Source: Sulfurimonas sp. (GTDB lineage: Bacteria > Campylobacterota > Campylobacteria > Campylobacterales > Sulfurimonadaceae). Taken from it: a stretch of DNA of 64,000 nucleotides. The DNA lies in assembly GCA_028044295.1 (NCBI GenBank), contig JAOFSE010000005.1:1-64000 (forward strand), in the 5' to 3' direction. Each line of letters begins with the position of its first letter. Positions within the stretch are counted from its first letter, which is position 1. The notes under the pieces were generated by a model. That model made no database searches. It saw only the letters and a program-made list of their open reading frames with translations, and was not told the DNA's origin. Below, piece after piece: positions 1 to 7,014 of the stretch. The position numbers were made by a program, and so were the translations under genes.

Positions 1-119
1 AAGTGGTCATTAATATTATTTTATCAAATATATCTTGGAATAACTTGTACAAATCCGTCAATATGATGGATTAGTGCAAATTATTATTAAATATTAATAT
101 TAATCATTATAATTAAACT

Positions 120-425
120 ATGTACAAGATATTGATATATGACAACAATAAAAAAGATGTAGATTATTTTTGTGAGCTACTGAACAATATACATATTGAT
201 TTTGAAATAGATAAACTATCTCACTATGATGATTTTATGGAAATTTATCCACACCATCTTTATGATATTGTGTTTATTGATTTTTCAGATAAAAATGGTA
301 AAAAAATTCTTTCCCATTTTCAAAAGAACAATCCAAAACAAAAAGTTGCTCTTTTGAGTGACTCTTTTGAATGTGTAGAAAATATGGAAAATTGTGAGAT
401 GTGTAAAGATACACCCTATAAATAA
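120..425 (+). CDS. Short receiver-like protein (truncated response regulator fold)
   Basis: The 101-residue protein reads like the first four fifths of a CheY-type receiver: a hydrophobic first strand ending in Tyr7-Asp8-Asn9, a likely phospho-acceptor Asp54 in the run VFIDFSD, and a strand ending in Ser80-Asp81. The usual last strand with its conserved Lys-Pro is missing; the protein ends instead in a Cys-rich tail (Cys85, Cys92, Cys95). Receivers are normally about 120 residues. The upstream ribosome site is weak. It could be a degenerate receiver or a stand-alone signalling remnant. Function is not known. Confidence 0.55.
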   Translation: MYKILIYDNNKKDVDYFCELLNNIHIDFEIDKLSHYDDFMEIYPHHLYDIVFIDFSDKNGKKILSHFQKNNPKQKVALLSDSFECVENMENCEMCKDTPYK

Positions 426-541
426 GTCACTTAACCTCAATCACTATACACACTTTAAGAATTATATGTAACGTATATCTATTCAATTTACAGCTTGTTT
501 ACATGTATTTTCCTTGATTTAATCATCACTTAGTTCAATCT

Positions 542-943
542 TCATATCTTGATTCTACCGTTATTTCTATGGATTTTTTCTATTTCTGGTTTTATAAAGT
601 GTATAAAATGTTCCACATTGATTGGCTTTTTTAAAAACCGACGAACACCAAACTCTCTCATTTTTATATAACTTTCTTTAGTCTCATCACCACTAATGGC
701 AAACATTGCATTTTTAAGATGTGGAAATCTAATATATAACATCTGAACAAATTCATAGCCATCTAAAATTGGCATATTTATATCAGTAAAAACTAAATCT
801 GCACCATTTTGATAAATAAACTTCAGTGCATCGAAACCACTTTCAAACGAATATATATTGTCATCAGCTACACCTAAGTCTTCAAGGTGAGATTCCAATA
901 TCATTCTAATTGTTTTTGAGTCATCTACAATAATTATATTCAT
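542..943 (-). CDS. Single-domain CheY-like response regulator
   Basis: A 133-residue protein made of one receiver domain and no output domain. All landmarks are present: acidic pair Asp7-Asp8, phospho-acceptor Asp54 in the TDINMPILDG stretch, Ser84 in the switch position, and Lys106-Pro107 at the end of strand five. Single receivers of this kind relay phosphoryl groups from histidine kinases to motors or other partners in the cytoplasm. No kinase lies next to it; the nearest in the window is the hybrid kinase at 16125. The partner cannot be told from sequence. Confidence 0.85.
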   Translation of the reverse strand: MNIIIVDDSKTIRMILESHLEDLGVADDNIYSFESGFDALKFIYQNGADLVFTDINMPILDGYEFVQMLYIRFPHLKNAMFAISGDETKESYIKMREFGVRRFLKKPINVEHFIHFIKPEIEKIHRNNGRIKI

Positions 944-1324
944 GGATGAGATTTTAGTGTATTTTTCTTTTGTAAGCTATAATGGAGTGTCCCCTGTCAA
1001 GTAGACAGTTTCATGTATTCAACTACCTCTTATATTTGGAACACGAGGCAATCATATTAATTTCCCGTGTTCCACAAAGTGTTCAAAAAGTCTAAATTGG
1101 GAATTCCCACATACCCTTAGGGCTTTTGGAACAAATAAACTTTCCAAGATAATCTTACAGAAGAGGCACTATTATCTATATATTATAGGCACCATTAAAA
1201 TAATGAACTTTATATGGGTATTTAACTCGGATTAGTAGTCTGATTCTTAATTCTTCTAACAATCTATAATATACTATTTTCATACCATCTGCTGTAGCTT
1301 AAACATGTAGTACAGAATATTCTT
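944..1324. other. Gene-free stretch rich in dyad symmetries; probable left part of integrated element
   Basis: No convincing coding region is visible in about 380 bases. It holds four close dyads: CTGTC/GACAG (994-1008), TGGAACACG/CGTGTTCCA (1037-1074, 20-base loop), the perfect 12-base palindrome TGGGAATTCCCA (1098-1109) and CCCTTAGGG (1114-1122). The first dyad and the bases before it resemble the end of an IS3-type insertion sequence, but no transposase frame accompanies it, so a scar of an old insertion is only a guess. Confidence 0.4.
1037..1074. repeat. 9-bp perfect inverted repeat
   Basis: TGGAACACG at 1037-1045 is matched exactly by CGTGTTCCA at 1066-1074 with 20 bases between. There is no T-run after it, so a terminator is unlikely. 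It could be a recombination or protein-binding site near the left side of the integrated element. Confidence 0.45.
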
Positions 1325-1762
1325 TTAAGTTGCCACTTTCATAGTTCTTTTTTTCGTTAAATTTACCTTCCACCTGTTGAAGCTATTGAATGTAAAGACA
1401 AGGCACTGCTTTATATACTCCATACGGACTACTCTAACTACATCTTTTATACAAAGAAGTGGACGTGCTTGAAAAAAGCGTTCATTTAGGTTCGTCAGAT
1501 TATCGTTATAGCCGGCAAAAAACTTATTATATTGTTTAGCTTCAATAACTACTACTTCAATCATTAATCCTAACTCGGTTTTGTTAATGTCTCTGGAATG
1601 TTTAGCTCTAGTAACCCTACTCTTATCTTTTGTCTTTACTCGCATATAGTAGTTGATCGCAGTCCGAATATTTATATTCAGTGCGTAGCCTATCTCTTTA
1701 AATGTTAGGCCTTTTGAGTATAGAGCGATTACTTCGTATTCTCTTTTTGATAATCTTTTCAT
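1325..1762 (-). CDS. LuxR-type HTH regulator of the integrated element
   Basis: A 145-residue protein whose first 45 residues match the LuxR/GerE helix-turn-helix pattern (LSKREYEVIALYSKGL, then KEIG, then a recognition helix with NIRTAINYY). The remaining 100 residues show no domain I recognise. The ATG is preceded by AAAGGAAT at good spacing. Having the HTH at the N terminus is the reverse of the usual LuxR layout and recalls small phage or element regulators. Repeats of TAGGGTAY lie 35-55 bases upstream, one identical over 10 bases to a site in front of the integrase gene, suggesting it may control itself and int. Confidence 0.7.
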   Translation of the reverse strand: MKRLSKREYEVIALYSKGLTFKEIGYALNINIRTAINYYMRVKTKDKSRVTRAKHSRDINKTELGLMIEVVVIEAKQYNKFFAGYNDNLTNLNERFFQARPLLCIKDVVRVVRMEYIKQCLVFTFNSFNRWKVNLTKKRTMKVAT

Positions 1763-1796
1763 AATATTCCTTTTTTTGTTAAATAATTTATAATAT

Positions 1797-1818
1797 ATAC
1801 CCTACTAAAGTACCCTAA
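1797..1818 (-). promoter_or_regulatory. Possible operator, two TAGGGTAY motifs
   Basis: On the minus strand, TTAGGGTACT (plus positions 1809-1818) and TAGGGTAT (1797-1804) stand 13 bases apart, upstream of the LuxR-type gene that starts at 1762. The 10-base form TTAGGGTACT recurs exactly at 4910-4919 upstream of the integrase. Shared sites in front of two genes of one element point to a common regulator. Confidence 0.45.
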
Positions 1819-1918
1819 AAAATATTATAATCCTAAATAAAGGCTTTAAAACTATTATAACTATGGGATAAAATATCTCTCTAGTATAAATTTACTTTCT
1901 ATTTTTTATTTTTTTGGA

Positions 1919-1938
1919 TTGAACTTCAACAAGTTCAA
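1919..1938. repeat. Perfect 8-bp hairpin
   Basis: TTGAACTT and AAGTTCAA flank a 4-base loop CAAC. A second perfect hairpin follows seven bases later. Neither is followed by a clear T-run, so they may be protein-binding sites or a transcript-stability structure rather than a terminator. Confidence 0.5.
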
Positions 1939-1944
1939 CGGGTT

Positions 1945-1960
1945 TGGGTTAGTTAACCCA
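1945..1960. repeat. Perfect 7-bp dyad next to the previous hairpin
   Basis: TGGGTTA and TAACCCA are separated by only two bases, giving a near-continuous palindrome. This spacing suits a dimeric DNA-binding protein better than an RNA hairpin. Confidence 0.5.
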
Positions 1961-2138
1961 TGTAAATTAATCTGTGTATCTTTTTATATAAAATTTCTAA
2001 TACTTTCTCAAGTTGTTGCTTAATATGAACTGGAACTTGTTTCATTTCAAATTCTGCTAATTTGATAAAATGATTAGAGTTTTTTTATAAAAAATACTAC
2101 ACTCATAAAGAAGTCTCTTATAGTGCTTATATATGTAG

Positions 2139-2217
2139 GTACAAATTTTACACCTTTCTAGGAAAAGTACAATTATTACACCCTTCATAGGAACAGTACA
2201 GAATTTACACCTTTCTA
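2139..2217. repeat. Three iteron-like direct repeats, period 28-29
   Basis: Copies begin at GTAC 2139, 2167 and 2196. Each has GTACA, a short AT stretch, TTACACC, then TTTC or TTCA and (in the first two) a GGAA run. The third copy overlaps the end of the winged-helix gene, whose stop codon (2205-2207) lies in the TTACACC part. Periods of 28 and 29 bases place copies on roughly similar but not identical helix faces. Such arrays next to a winged-helix gene recall replication iterons or partition/transfer sites; tandem duplication of a gene tail is the alternative. Confidence 0.6.
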
Positions 2218-2528
2218 AAACTTTTTCTTCCTTTTTTTACCAGTATTTTATCTACCACTGCCGAACCAATATAGTATATAATATTTGCTCCTCTTCCACC
2301 TGTCCTTTGAACATAAAGAAGTTCTTCATTAACTAACTCTTTTTTAGCCACTTTATAAGTATTTATACTCATATTGCACTTTTCAGTCATGAACTTATCA
2401 GTTGGGTTAATATCTGGATGAAGCTGCATAAACCTTGTGTAGACAATAAGTGCATTATTAGATATATTTGAAATATCATCATTACACAACCTAGTGTATT
2501 TATTCTTTGGATTTATTTTAACTATCAT
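2205..2528 (-). CDS. Small winged-helix DNA-binding protein of the element
   Basis: The 107-residue protein has the look of replication-initiator-like or MarR-like winged helices: 'ALIVYTRFMQLHPDINPTDKF' style first helices, a recognition region around SINTYKVAKKELVNEEL and a beta wing YVQRTGGRGANIIYYI. It follows the excisionase-like gene by 18 bases on the same strand, so it is probably the last gene of the int operon. Its stop codon sits within the third direct repeat at 2196-2217. Possible roles are replication control or regulation of the element; the sequence does not settle this. The start site is weakly supported. Confidence 0.6.
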   Translation of the reverse strand: MIVKINPKNKYTRLCNDDISNISNNALIVYTRFMQLHPDINPTDKFMTEKCNMSINTYKVAKKELVNEELLYVQRTGGRGANIIYYIGSAVVDKILVKKGRKSFRKV

Positions 2529-2546
2529 ATCTAGTGTTTATATTTA

Positions 2547-2717
2547 TTACTTTTTTCTTTTAGACTCAAAGTGAGCATCTAAATCAGACTTTTTCATTCG
2601 TATTGAATAACCAAGCTTTATTGACTCTATCTCTTTAAGTCTCAATAATTTTCTAAAATAAGCTTGGGAATAACTGTACTCTAGGGCAGCAGTCTTGCAA
2701 CTAAATAATCTTTCCAT
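2547..2717 (-). CDS. 56-aa excisionase-like (AlpA/Xis-type) DNA-binding protein
   Basis: This small frame starts at ATG 2717 with AAAGGA eleven bases upstream and encodes 56 residues. It fits the excisionase-type HTH fold: an N-terminal SCKTAALEYSYSQAYFRKLL helix-turn-helix, then IESIKLGYSIRMKKSDLDAHF, which matches the family pattern of a beta hairpin ending in Arg-x-x-x-Ser-Asp-Leu. Proteins of this type bend DNA and steer integrases toward excision or act as operon regulators. It lies between the 191-aa gene (54 bases away) and the winged-helix gene (18 bases), in the same operon as int. Confidence 0.75.
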   Translation of the reverse strand: MERLFSCKTAALEYSYSQAYFRKLLRLKEIESIKLGYSIRMKKSDLDAHFESKRKK

Positions 2718-2771
2718 GTCTATATCCTTTTTCTTTAGATATAGAATGATATTTTTTATAGCCCCGATGGA

Positions 2772-3347
2772 CTAGTCAGTTGCTCGTAGTTTTTCTTTAT
2801 GAAGTTCAATTGTGTATGTTATAATGACTTTTGAGCTAGTAGGTGAGTACCCACGAAATGCAAGGTAAGCTTTCATTCTTTTTCTCAGTTCTATTAAATA
2901 AGTTCTTTCTGGTAATCTATCAATATTTTTTCTCGACCTATTAGTATCATTACTCTGAGGGGGTATTTGTTGCATATCAATGTAAAATTCATTAGATAGC
3001 ATCATAAAACCATATGCTTCTCTCTCACTTAAATTTACTATCACATCATAAGTTTCATCATCAGTATATTTATTGGCTTCAAGAAAATATTGTAATCTAA
3101 TCTGATAATGTTTTGTTGCTATTAAATCATTCCATTCTCTTTTGATTTTTCTAAGATAAGTAATAAATCTTTTTCCACTACCTCTTCTTTTTATTATTCT
3201 AAAAATTTCTTTTTGCTCAGCTATTGTTCTGTAATAATATACATGTTCTATAATGTCTTCAATTCTCCAGTCTTTTTTATTACTTAAATATTTTAATTCT
3301 ACTTTCTTTTCTCCAAGTAATCTAACATCTTTTATAGCATCAGACAT
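2772..3347 (-). CDS. Hypothetical protein of the integrated element
   Basis: A 191-residue basic, Arg/Lys- and Tyr-rich soluble protein with no signal peptide and no membrane segment. I do not recognise a family. Its start overlaps the end of the integrase gene by 8 bases, so the two are translationally coupled and probably work together or at least share expression. The charge and position suggest a nucleic-acid-binding helper of the element, as inference only. Confidence 0.6.
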   Translation of the reverse strand: MSDAIKDVRLLGEKKVELKYLSNKKDWRIEDIIEHVYYYRTIAEQKEIFRIIKRRGSGKRFITYLRKIKREWNDLIATKHYQIRLQYFLEANKYTDDETYDVIVNLSEREAYGFMMLSNEFYIDMQQIPPQSNDTNRSRKNIDRLPERTYLIELRKRMKAYLAFRGYSPTSSKVIITYTIELHKEKLRATD

Positions 3348-4896
3348 TAACTAAAACCTTTTCCAACATACTACATAGTGCATCATCAGCAGCCTCAGCA
3401 CTAACTTCTGAATACCTATTAGTAATGATATTCTTCTGTGGCTTATGTCCTAATATACGACCAATTATCTCTATACTAACACCATTACTTACTAAGGTAC
3501 TACCTATGATATGCCTAAGGTCATGGATAGTACAATTCAAGTTCCAATGGTTAGATGAGACTGTTCCATGATTTATTCTCTTTACAGATGATGTGATAGC
3601 ACTAAATACTAAACCACTCTCTGGCATTTTCTCTGTTGGAAGTGTCTCTTTTTGCCATTTAGTAAGCTTATAGGTCATATCTACCTTAGCTTTATTATTC
3701 TCAGCTCTGATTGTATATGTACCCTCATCTAAGTCTATATTCTGATACTCTAATGATGACACCTCTCCAAATCTTCTACCATGCATCAACCATACAAAGA
3801 TGTTTCTGTAATAGCTGTTCTCATAGTTATATAATTTTGTAAAAGACTTTATTGTCTCGGTTACTTTACGAGTTTCACTTAAAGGCTCTAATCCAACCAT
3901 AGTCGCAGGAGATGGTACTGTGTATTTTACTTTATTACTATTGTTTACATAGTTATAAATTGGATTAACCAATAAGTAAATACTTCTTTTAGTCCTCTCA
4001 GTTGCAGGTCTTGTTTCCATTACATACATCTCTTTACCATGCGCACCACTAATTACTTTTCCATTTCTTTTTTTCTTAACCATGTATCTCATTTGATTAC
4101 CATCAGAATCCAATAAAGGTATCTTGTTACCATTCTTATCTAGCTTTGCACGACTTACTTTCATCTTATTTACAATCTTTTGAATGTCCTCAGCATCAAT
4201 ATTATCTAGTAAGGTATTACCTAAGGTTTTTCTAATATGCTTATCATATAAACCTCTATATCTATATTCATCATATTCTCTTTTTGGTGTCTTAGATTGA
4301 AACTTTATTATTTGTGCAGAAACATATCTTTCAAAGGCTTCATTGAGAGTCATCATCTTTGTAATAGCATCCGTACTTCCTTCTGCAACTTTAATCTGCA
4401 TCAGTAGTTCGTTTTCTTCTTGCTTATGTTTTTGTCTTTCTTCTTCTAACTTTTTAATGTCATTAGTTAGTTTAAGTGCCAGTTTTGCGAGATCATCAGG
4501 AGAACTGCTCTGTAAAGCTTTTGTTGTATTATCTACTTGTATCTGTAAGCCTTCGAGCTTTGTAGAGCTTCTCAGAGATTCAAGTTTGTCTTTCAATTCA
4601 TTAGGAACAGCATCAGATGAGTCTTTTATCTCATCCTTTAGTTCCTTCATCCATTCTAGTCTTTTACTTACTGCATCAGCAATCGCATCTTTTAGGGTAC
4701 TCGCATATTCAATACTACGTACCCTTTTTTTCTTAGTCCCTTTAACCTTTGCAACAGCAGTGATTTGTAACTTATAAGGTTTATTGAGTATAATTCCACT
4801 AATCTTAACGGTCTCATCATTTACAAAAAATCTTGGAGCTATCTGCTCAGGGTGTTGTAATCTGATGTCGTTGATTGTGTTCTCTATCTTATACAT
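3340..4896 (-). CDS. int: Tyrosine recombinase / integrase
   Basis: Site-specific recombinase of the lambda-integrase family, 518 residues counted from ATG 4896, which has AGGA six bases upstream; an upstream TTG at 4923 would add nine residues but lacks such a site. The catalytic set is complete: Arg375 (HGRRFGE), a Lys near 402-404, His458 and Arg461 (HDLRH), His484 (LGHKP) and nucleophile Tyr495. Residues 95-180 form a charged coiled coil, and an arm-type domain probably precedes it. It leads an operon with the 191-aa and excisionase-like genes. No tRNA lies next to it, so its attachment site is unclear. Confidence 0.92.
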   Translation of the reverse strand: MYKIENTINDIRLQHPEQIAPRFFVNDETVKISGIILNKPYKLQITAVAKVKGTKKKRVRSIEYASTLKDAIADAVSKRLEWMKELKDEIKDSSDAVPNELKDKLESLRSSTKLEGLQIQVDNTTKALQSSSPDDLAKLALKLTNDIKKLEEERQKHKQEENELLMQIKVAEGSTDAITKMMTLNEAFERYVSAQIIKFQSKTPKREYDEYRYRGLYDKHIRKTLGNTLLDNIDAEDIQKIVNKMKVSRAKLDKNGNKIPLLDSDGNQMRYMVKKKRNGKVISGAHGKEMYVMETRPATERTKRSIYLLVNPIYNYVNNSNKVKYTVPSPATMVGLEPLSETRKVTETIKSFTKLYNYENSYYRNIFVWLMHGRRFGEVSSLEYQNIDLDEGTYTIRAENNKAKVDMTYKLTKWQKETLPTEKMPESGLVFSAITSSVKRINHGTVSSNHWNLNCTIHDLRHIIGSTLVSNGVSIEIIGRILGHKPQKNIITNRYSEVSAEAADDALCSMLEKVLVNV

Positions 4897-4909
4897 ACTG
4901 TTCCTAACG

Positions 4910-4958
4910 AGTACCCTAAGCAATTATTTGGGGTACTTCTTATGGTTTTTTGGGGTAT
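4910..4958. promoter_or_regulatory. Operator-like repeats in front of int
   Basis: Three motifs crowd the int leader: AGTACCCTAA (4910-4919), TTTGGGGTAC (4927-4936) and TTTGGGGTAT (4949-4958). The latter two start 22 bases apart, about two helix turns, and lie just downstream of the predicted -10 box. The first is identical to a site upstream of the LuxR-type gene. They may be repressor operators or integrase arm-type sites. Confidence 0.5.
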
Positions 4959-4961
4959 AAC

Positions 4962-4991
4962 AGTATATCTAATATAGTTTGATACAGTCAA
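4962..4991 (-). promoter_or_regulatory. Predicted promoter of int
   Basis: Reading the minus strand, TTGACT (plus 4986-4991) and TATACT (4962-4967) are separated by 18 bases, a good housekeeping-type promoter. The repeats at 4927-4958 would cover the start of transcription, consistent with repression. Confidence 0.5.
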
Positions 4992-5003
4992 GACAAATCG
5001 TTA

Positions 5004-5028
5004 TTTAACCCTTAAAATAGGGGTTAAA
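5004..5028. terminator. Hairpin between int and ychF
   Basis: TTTAACCC (5004-5011) pairs with GGGTTAAA (5021-5028) around a 9-base loop. It sits between the divergent int and ychF genes, so it may be part of a leader or an operator rather than a true terminator. Confidence 0.35.
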
Positions 5029-5062
5029 ATAAAGAAAAATACTAATATATATCGGAGATTAA

Positions 5063-6163
5063 ATGGGTTTAAGTATCGGTCTAGTAGGACTTCCAAATGT
5101 AGGTAAATCAACAACTTTCAATGCACTTACAAAAGCGCAAAATGCAGAAGCGGCTAATTACCCGTTTTGTACTATAGAACCAAACAAAGCTGTTGTACCA
5201 GTTCCTGACAAGCGCTTAGCTGAACTAGCAAAAATTGTTAACCCAAAAAAACTTCAGTACTCTACTCTAGACTTCGTAGATATAGCAGGTCTTGTAAAGG
5301 GCGCTAGCCAAGGTGAAGGTCTTGGAAACAAGTTCTTATCAAATATTCGTGAAACAGAGGTTATACTTCAAATCGTAAGATGTTTTGATAATGAGAACAT
5401 TGTTCACAATGAAGGTAGTATTGACCCACTTCGTGATGTTGAAATCATTGAGGGTGAGTTAATTCTTGCTGATATCGAAGTTCTTTCTAACCGTATAGAT
5501 AGACTAAAAAAACAAGCTAAAGCTGACAAGAGTGCAAAAGCCATCTTAGATGTAGCAGAAGAATTATTAGAGTTTTTAGGTGAAGGTAAACTTGCTAGAA
5601 ACTACGATAAAGCTGATAGTGAAGAGTATATACAACTAAATAACGAAGTTAGATTTTTAACTCAAAAAGAGATCATGTACGGTGCTAATACTGACGAAGA
5701 TGGTCTACTTGAAGATAATGACTATGTTAAAACTCTAAAAGCACATGCAGATGAAAACAACTGTGAACTTATCAAACTATGTGCTAAAGTTGAAGAAGAA
5801 CTTATAGGTCTTGAAGATGATGAAGCGCAAGAATTTTTAACAGACCTTGGTGTTGAAGAGTCAGGCCTTGAACAAATCATTCATAAAGGATTTGATAAAC
5901 TTGGTCTTATGAGTTACTTTACTGCTGGTGTTCAAGAAGTTCGTGCATGGACTATTCGTAAAAATTCTACAGCTCCTCGTGCAGCTTCAGCTATTCACAA
6001 TGACTTTGAAAAAGGTTTTATCCGTGCAGAAGTTATAGCTTACAATGACTACATAGAGTGTGGTGGTGAAGGTAAAGCAAAAGATGCTGGTAAAATGAGA
6101 TTAGAAGGAAAAGAATACATCGTACAAGATGGCGATGTAATGCACTTTAGATTTAACGTTTAA
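5063..6163 (+). CDS. ychF: Ribosome-binding ATPase/GTPase YchF (Obg family)
   Basis: YchF/Ola1 family P-loop ATPase of 366 residues, full length. The Walker A motif GLPNVGKST is at residues 9-17, the switch and G3 region reads FVDIAGLVKGASQGEGLGN, a coiled-coil insert runs about 130-200, and the C-terminal TGS domain ends in the typical EYIVQDGDVMHFRFNV. YchF proteins bind ribosomes and favour ATP over GTP. CGGAG stands upstream of the ATG. The integrated element ends directly in front of this gene, so its upstream control region may have been altered by insertion. Confidence 0.97.
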   Translation: MGLSIGLVGLPNVGKSTTFNALTKAQNAEAANYPFCTIEPNKAVVPVPDKRLAELAKIVNPKKLQYSTLDFVDIAGLVKGASQGEGLGNKFLSNIRETEVILQIVRCFDNENIVHNEGSIDPLRDVEIIEGELILADIEVLSNRIDRLKKQAKADKSAKAILDVAEELLEFLGEGKLARNYDKADSEEYIQLNNEVRFLTQKEIMYGANTDEDGLLEDNDYVKTLKAHADENNCELIKLCAKVEEELIGLEDDEAQEFLTDLGVEESGLEQIIHKGFDKLGLMSYFTAGVQEVRAWTIRKNSTAPRAASAIHNDFEKGFIRAEVIAYNDYIECGGEGKAKDAGKMRLEGKEYIVQDGDVMHFRFNV

Positions 6164-6171
6164 TCTTAAAA

Positions 6172-6198
6172 AGCAGAGGTAATTATTTTACCTTTGCT
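6172..6198. terminator. Bidirectional terminator between ychF and psd
   Basis: AGCAGAGGTAA (6172-6182) pairs with TTACCTTTGCT (6188-6198) with one mismatch and a 5-base loop. It lies between two convergent genes and includes the last codons of psd. Confidence 0.55.
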
Positions 6199-7001
6199 AT
6201 AGTATCTCCATATTTAACATTATCACCCATCTCTACATGTAACTCGAAAAAGTCTTTCTCAGCGAGTATAACAATAGTAGAACCCATTTCAAAACAACCA
6301 AAATCGTCACCCTTTTTCAGCTCTAAATTTTCATAGCTAAAAGATGTAGAGCTTTCAGCATTTATATTTGTTTTTATATTTGGTTCAAAACTAACTTGCA
6401 TTACTCCAACATTAAGAGCACTTACTAGTATCATATAGAATCTTTGTTTAGACTCTGTTTCACAAAGCATAACTACTCTTTCATTCTCTATGAAAAGATT
6501 TACTCTTTTGTTTAGAGATGGAACATTTACTGGATAGAACTTACCTGGTACATGCACAGCTTTTAAAACTTTCAAATCACAAGGAATATGGTAACGATGG
6601 TAATCTTTTGGAGACAAGTAAAAGTTTACAAATGTTCCGTTATGAACTAAGTTTTTCTCATCTTGAGTAAACTCAGAACCTATAAAGTCATCACACGTAT
6701 AACTCATACCTTTGATCTGAAGAGCATACTCTTTGTCTAACTCTCCACATTCTGATATCCACGAGTCACAAGGAGATATAAAATCTTGGGCATCCTTGGA
6801 GAAAACTCTATCTTTGCTCAGGCTTCTTGTAAAAAGTGCATTTAAACTTCGATATGATTCAGGAGAGTTAAACTCACTCATATCTAAGCCCATTAACTTA
6901 ACATATCCATTATTAATAAAATTTTGAACTGGTCTTGAAAACTCTCTGTTTGCAAATTTACCAAACGTTTGTGAAATAGCTGATGTTATGTGTCTACTCA
7001 T
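6183..7001 (-). CDS. psd: Phosphatidylserine decarboxylase
   Basis: Converts phosphatidylserine to phosphatidylethanolamine at the inner membrane. The 272-residue proenzyme carries the self-cleavage triplet Gly240-Ser241-Thr242 (in CFEMGSTIVIL), whose Ser becomes the pyruvoyl cofactor of the small chain. Also seen are the conserved YHRYHIP segment and a VNLFIENERVVM block. It ends the thiL-truD-psd cluster, 13 bases after truD. Length agrees with the short epsilonproteobacterial form. Confidence 0.95.
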   Translation of the reverse strand: MSRHITSAISQTFGKFANREFSRPVQNFINNGYVKLMGLDMSEFNSPESYRSLNALFTRSLSKDRVFSKDAQDFISPCDSWISECGELDKEYALQIKGMSYTCDDFIGSEFTQDEKNLVHNGTFVNFYLSPKDYHRYHIPCDLKVLKAVHVPGKFYPVNVPSLNKRVNLFIENERVVMLCETESKQRFYMILVSALNVGVMQVSFEPNIKTNINAESSTSFSYENLELKKGDDFGCFEMGSTIVILAEKDFFELHVEMGDNVKYGDTIAKVK

Positions 7002-7014
7002 TTATATATAATTC

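Larger units (their letters stand above)
1763..2204. other. Gene-free regulatory or replication-like region of the element
   Basis: About 440 AT-rich bases without a supported gene. It contains, from left to right, TAGGGTAY motifs (1797-1818), two adjacent perfect hairpins (1919-1938 and 1945-1960) and the start of three iteron-like direct repeats (2139 to about 2217). The concentration of repeats suggests a control or replication/transfer site of the element, by inference only. Confidence 0.5.

Noticed and set aside
4343-4777. 144-aa Ser-rich plus-strand frame
   Set aside because: It is the mirror of the integrase coiled-coil region and has the low-complexity look of an antisense shadow; no start signal.
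4986-5003. AGTCAAGACA near int as an att copy of GTCAAGTAGACA near 996
   Set aside because: The two share only short runs with a 2-base offset; too weak to call an attachment-site repeat.
6733-6927. 64-aa plus-strand frame inside psd
   Set aside because: Antisense shadow of psd with no upstream ribosome site.
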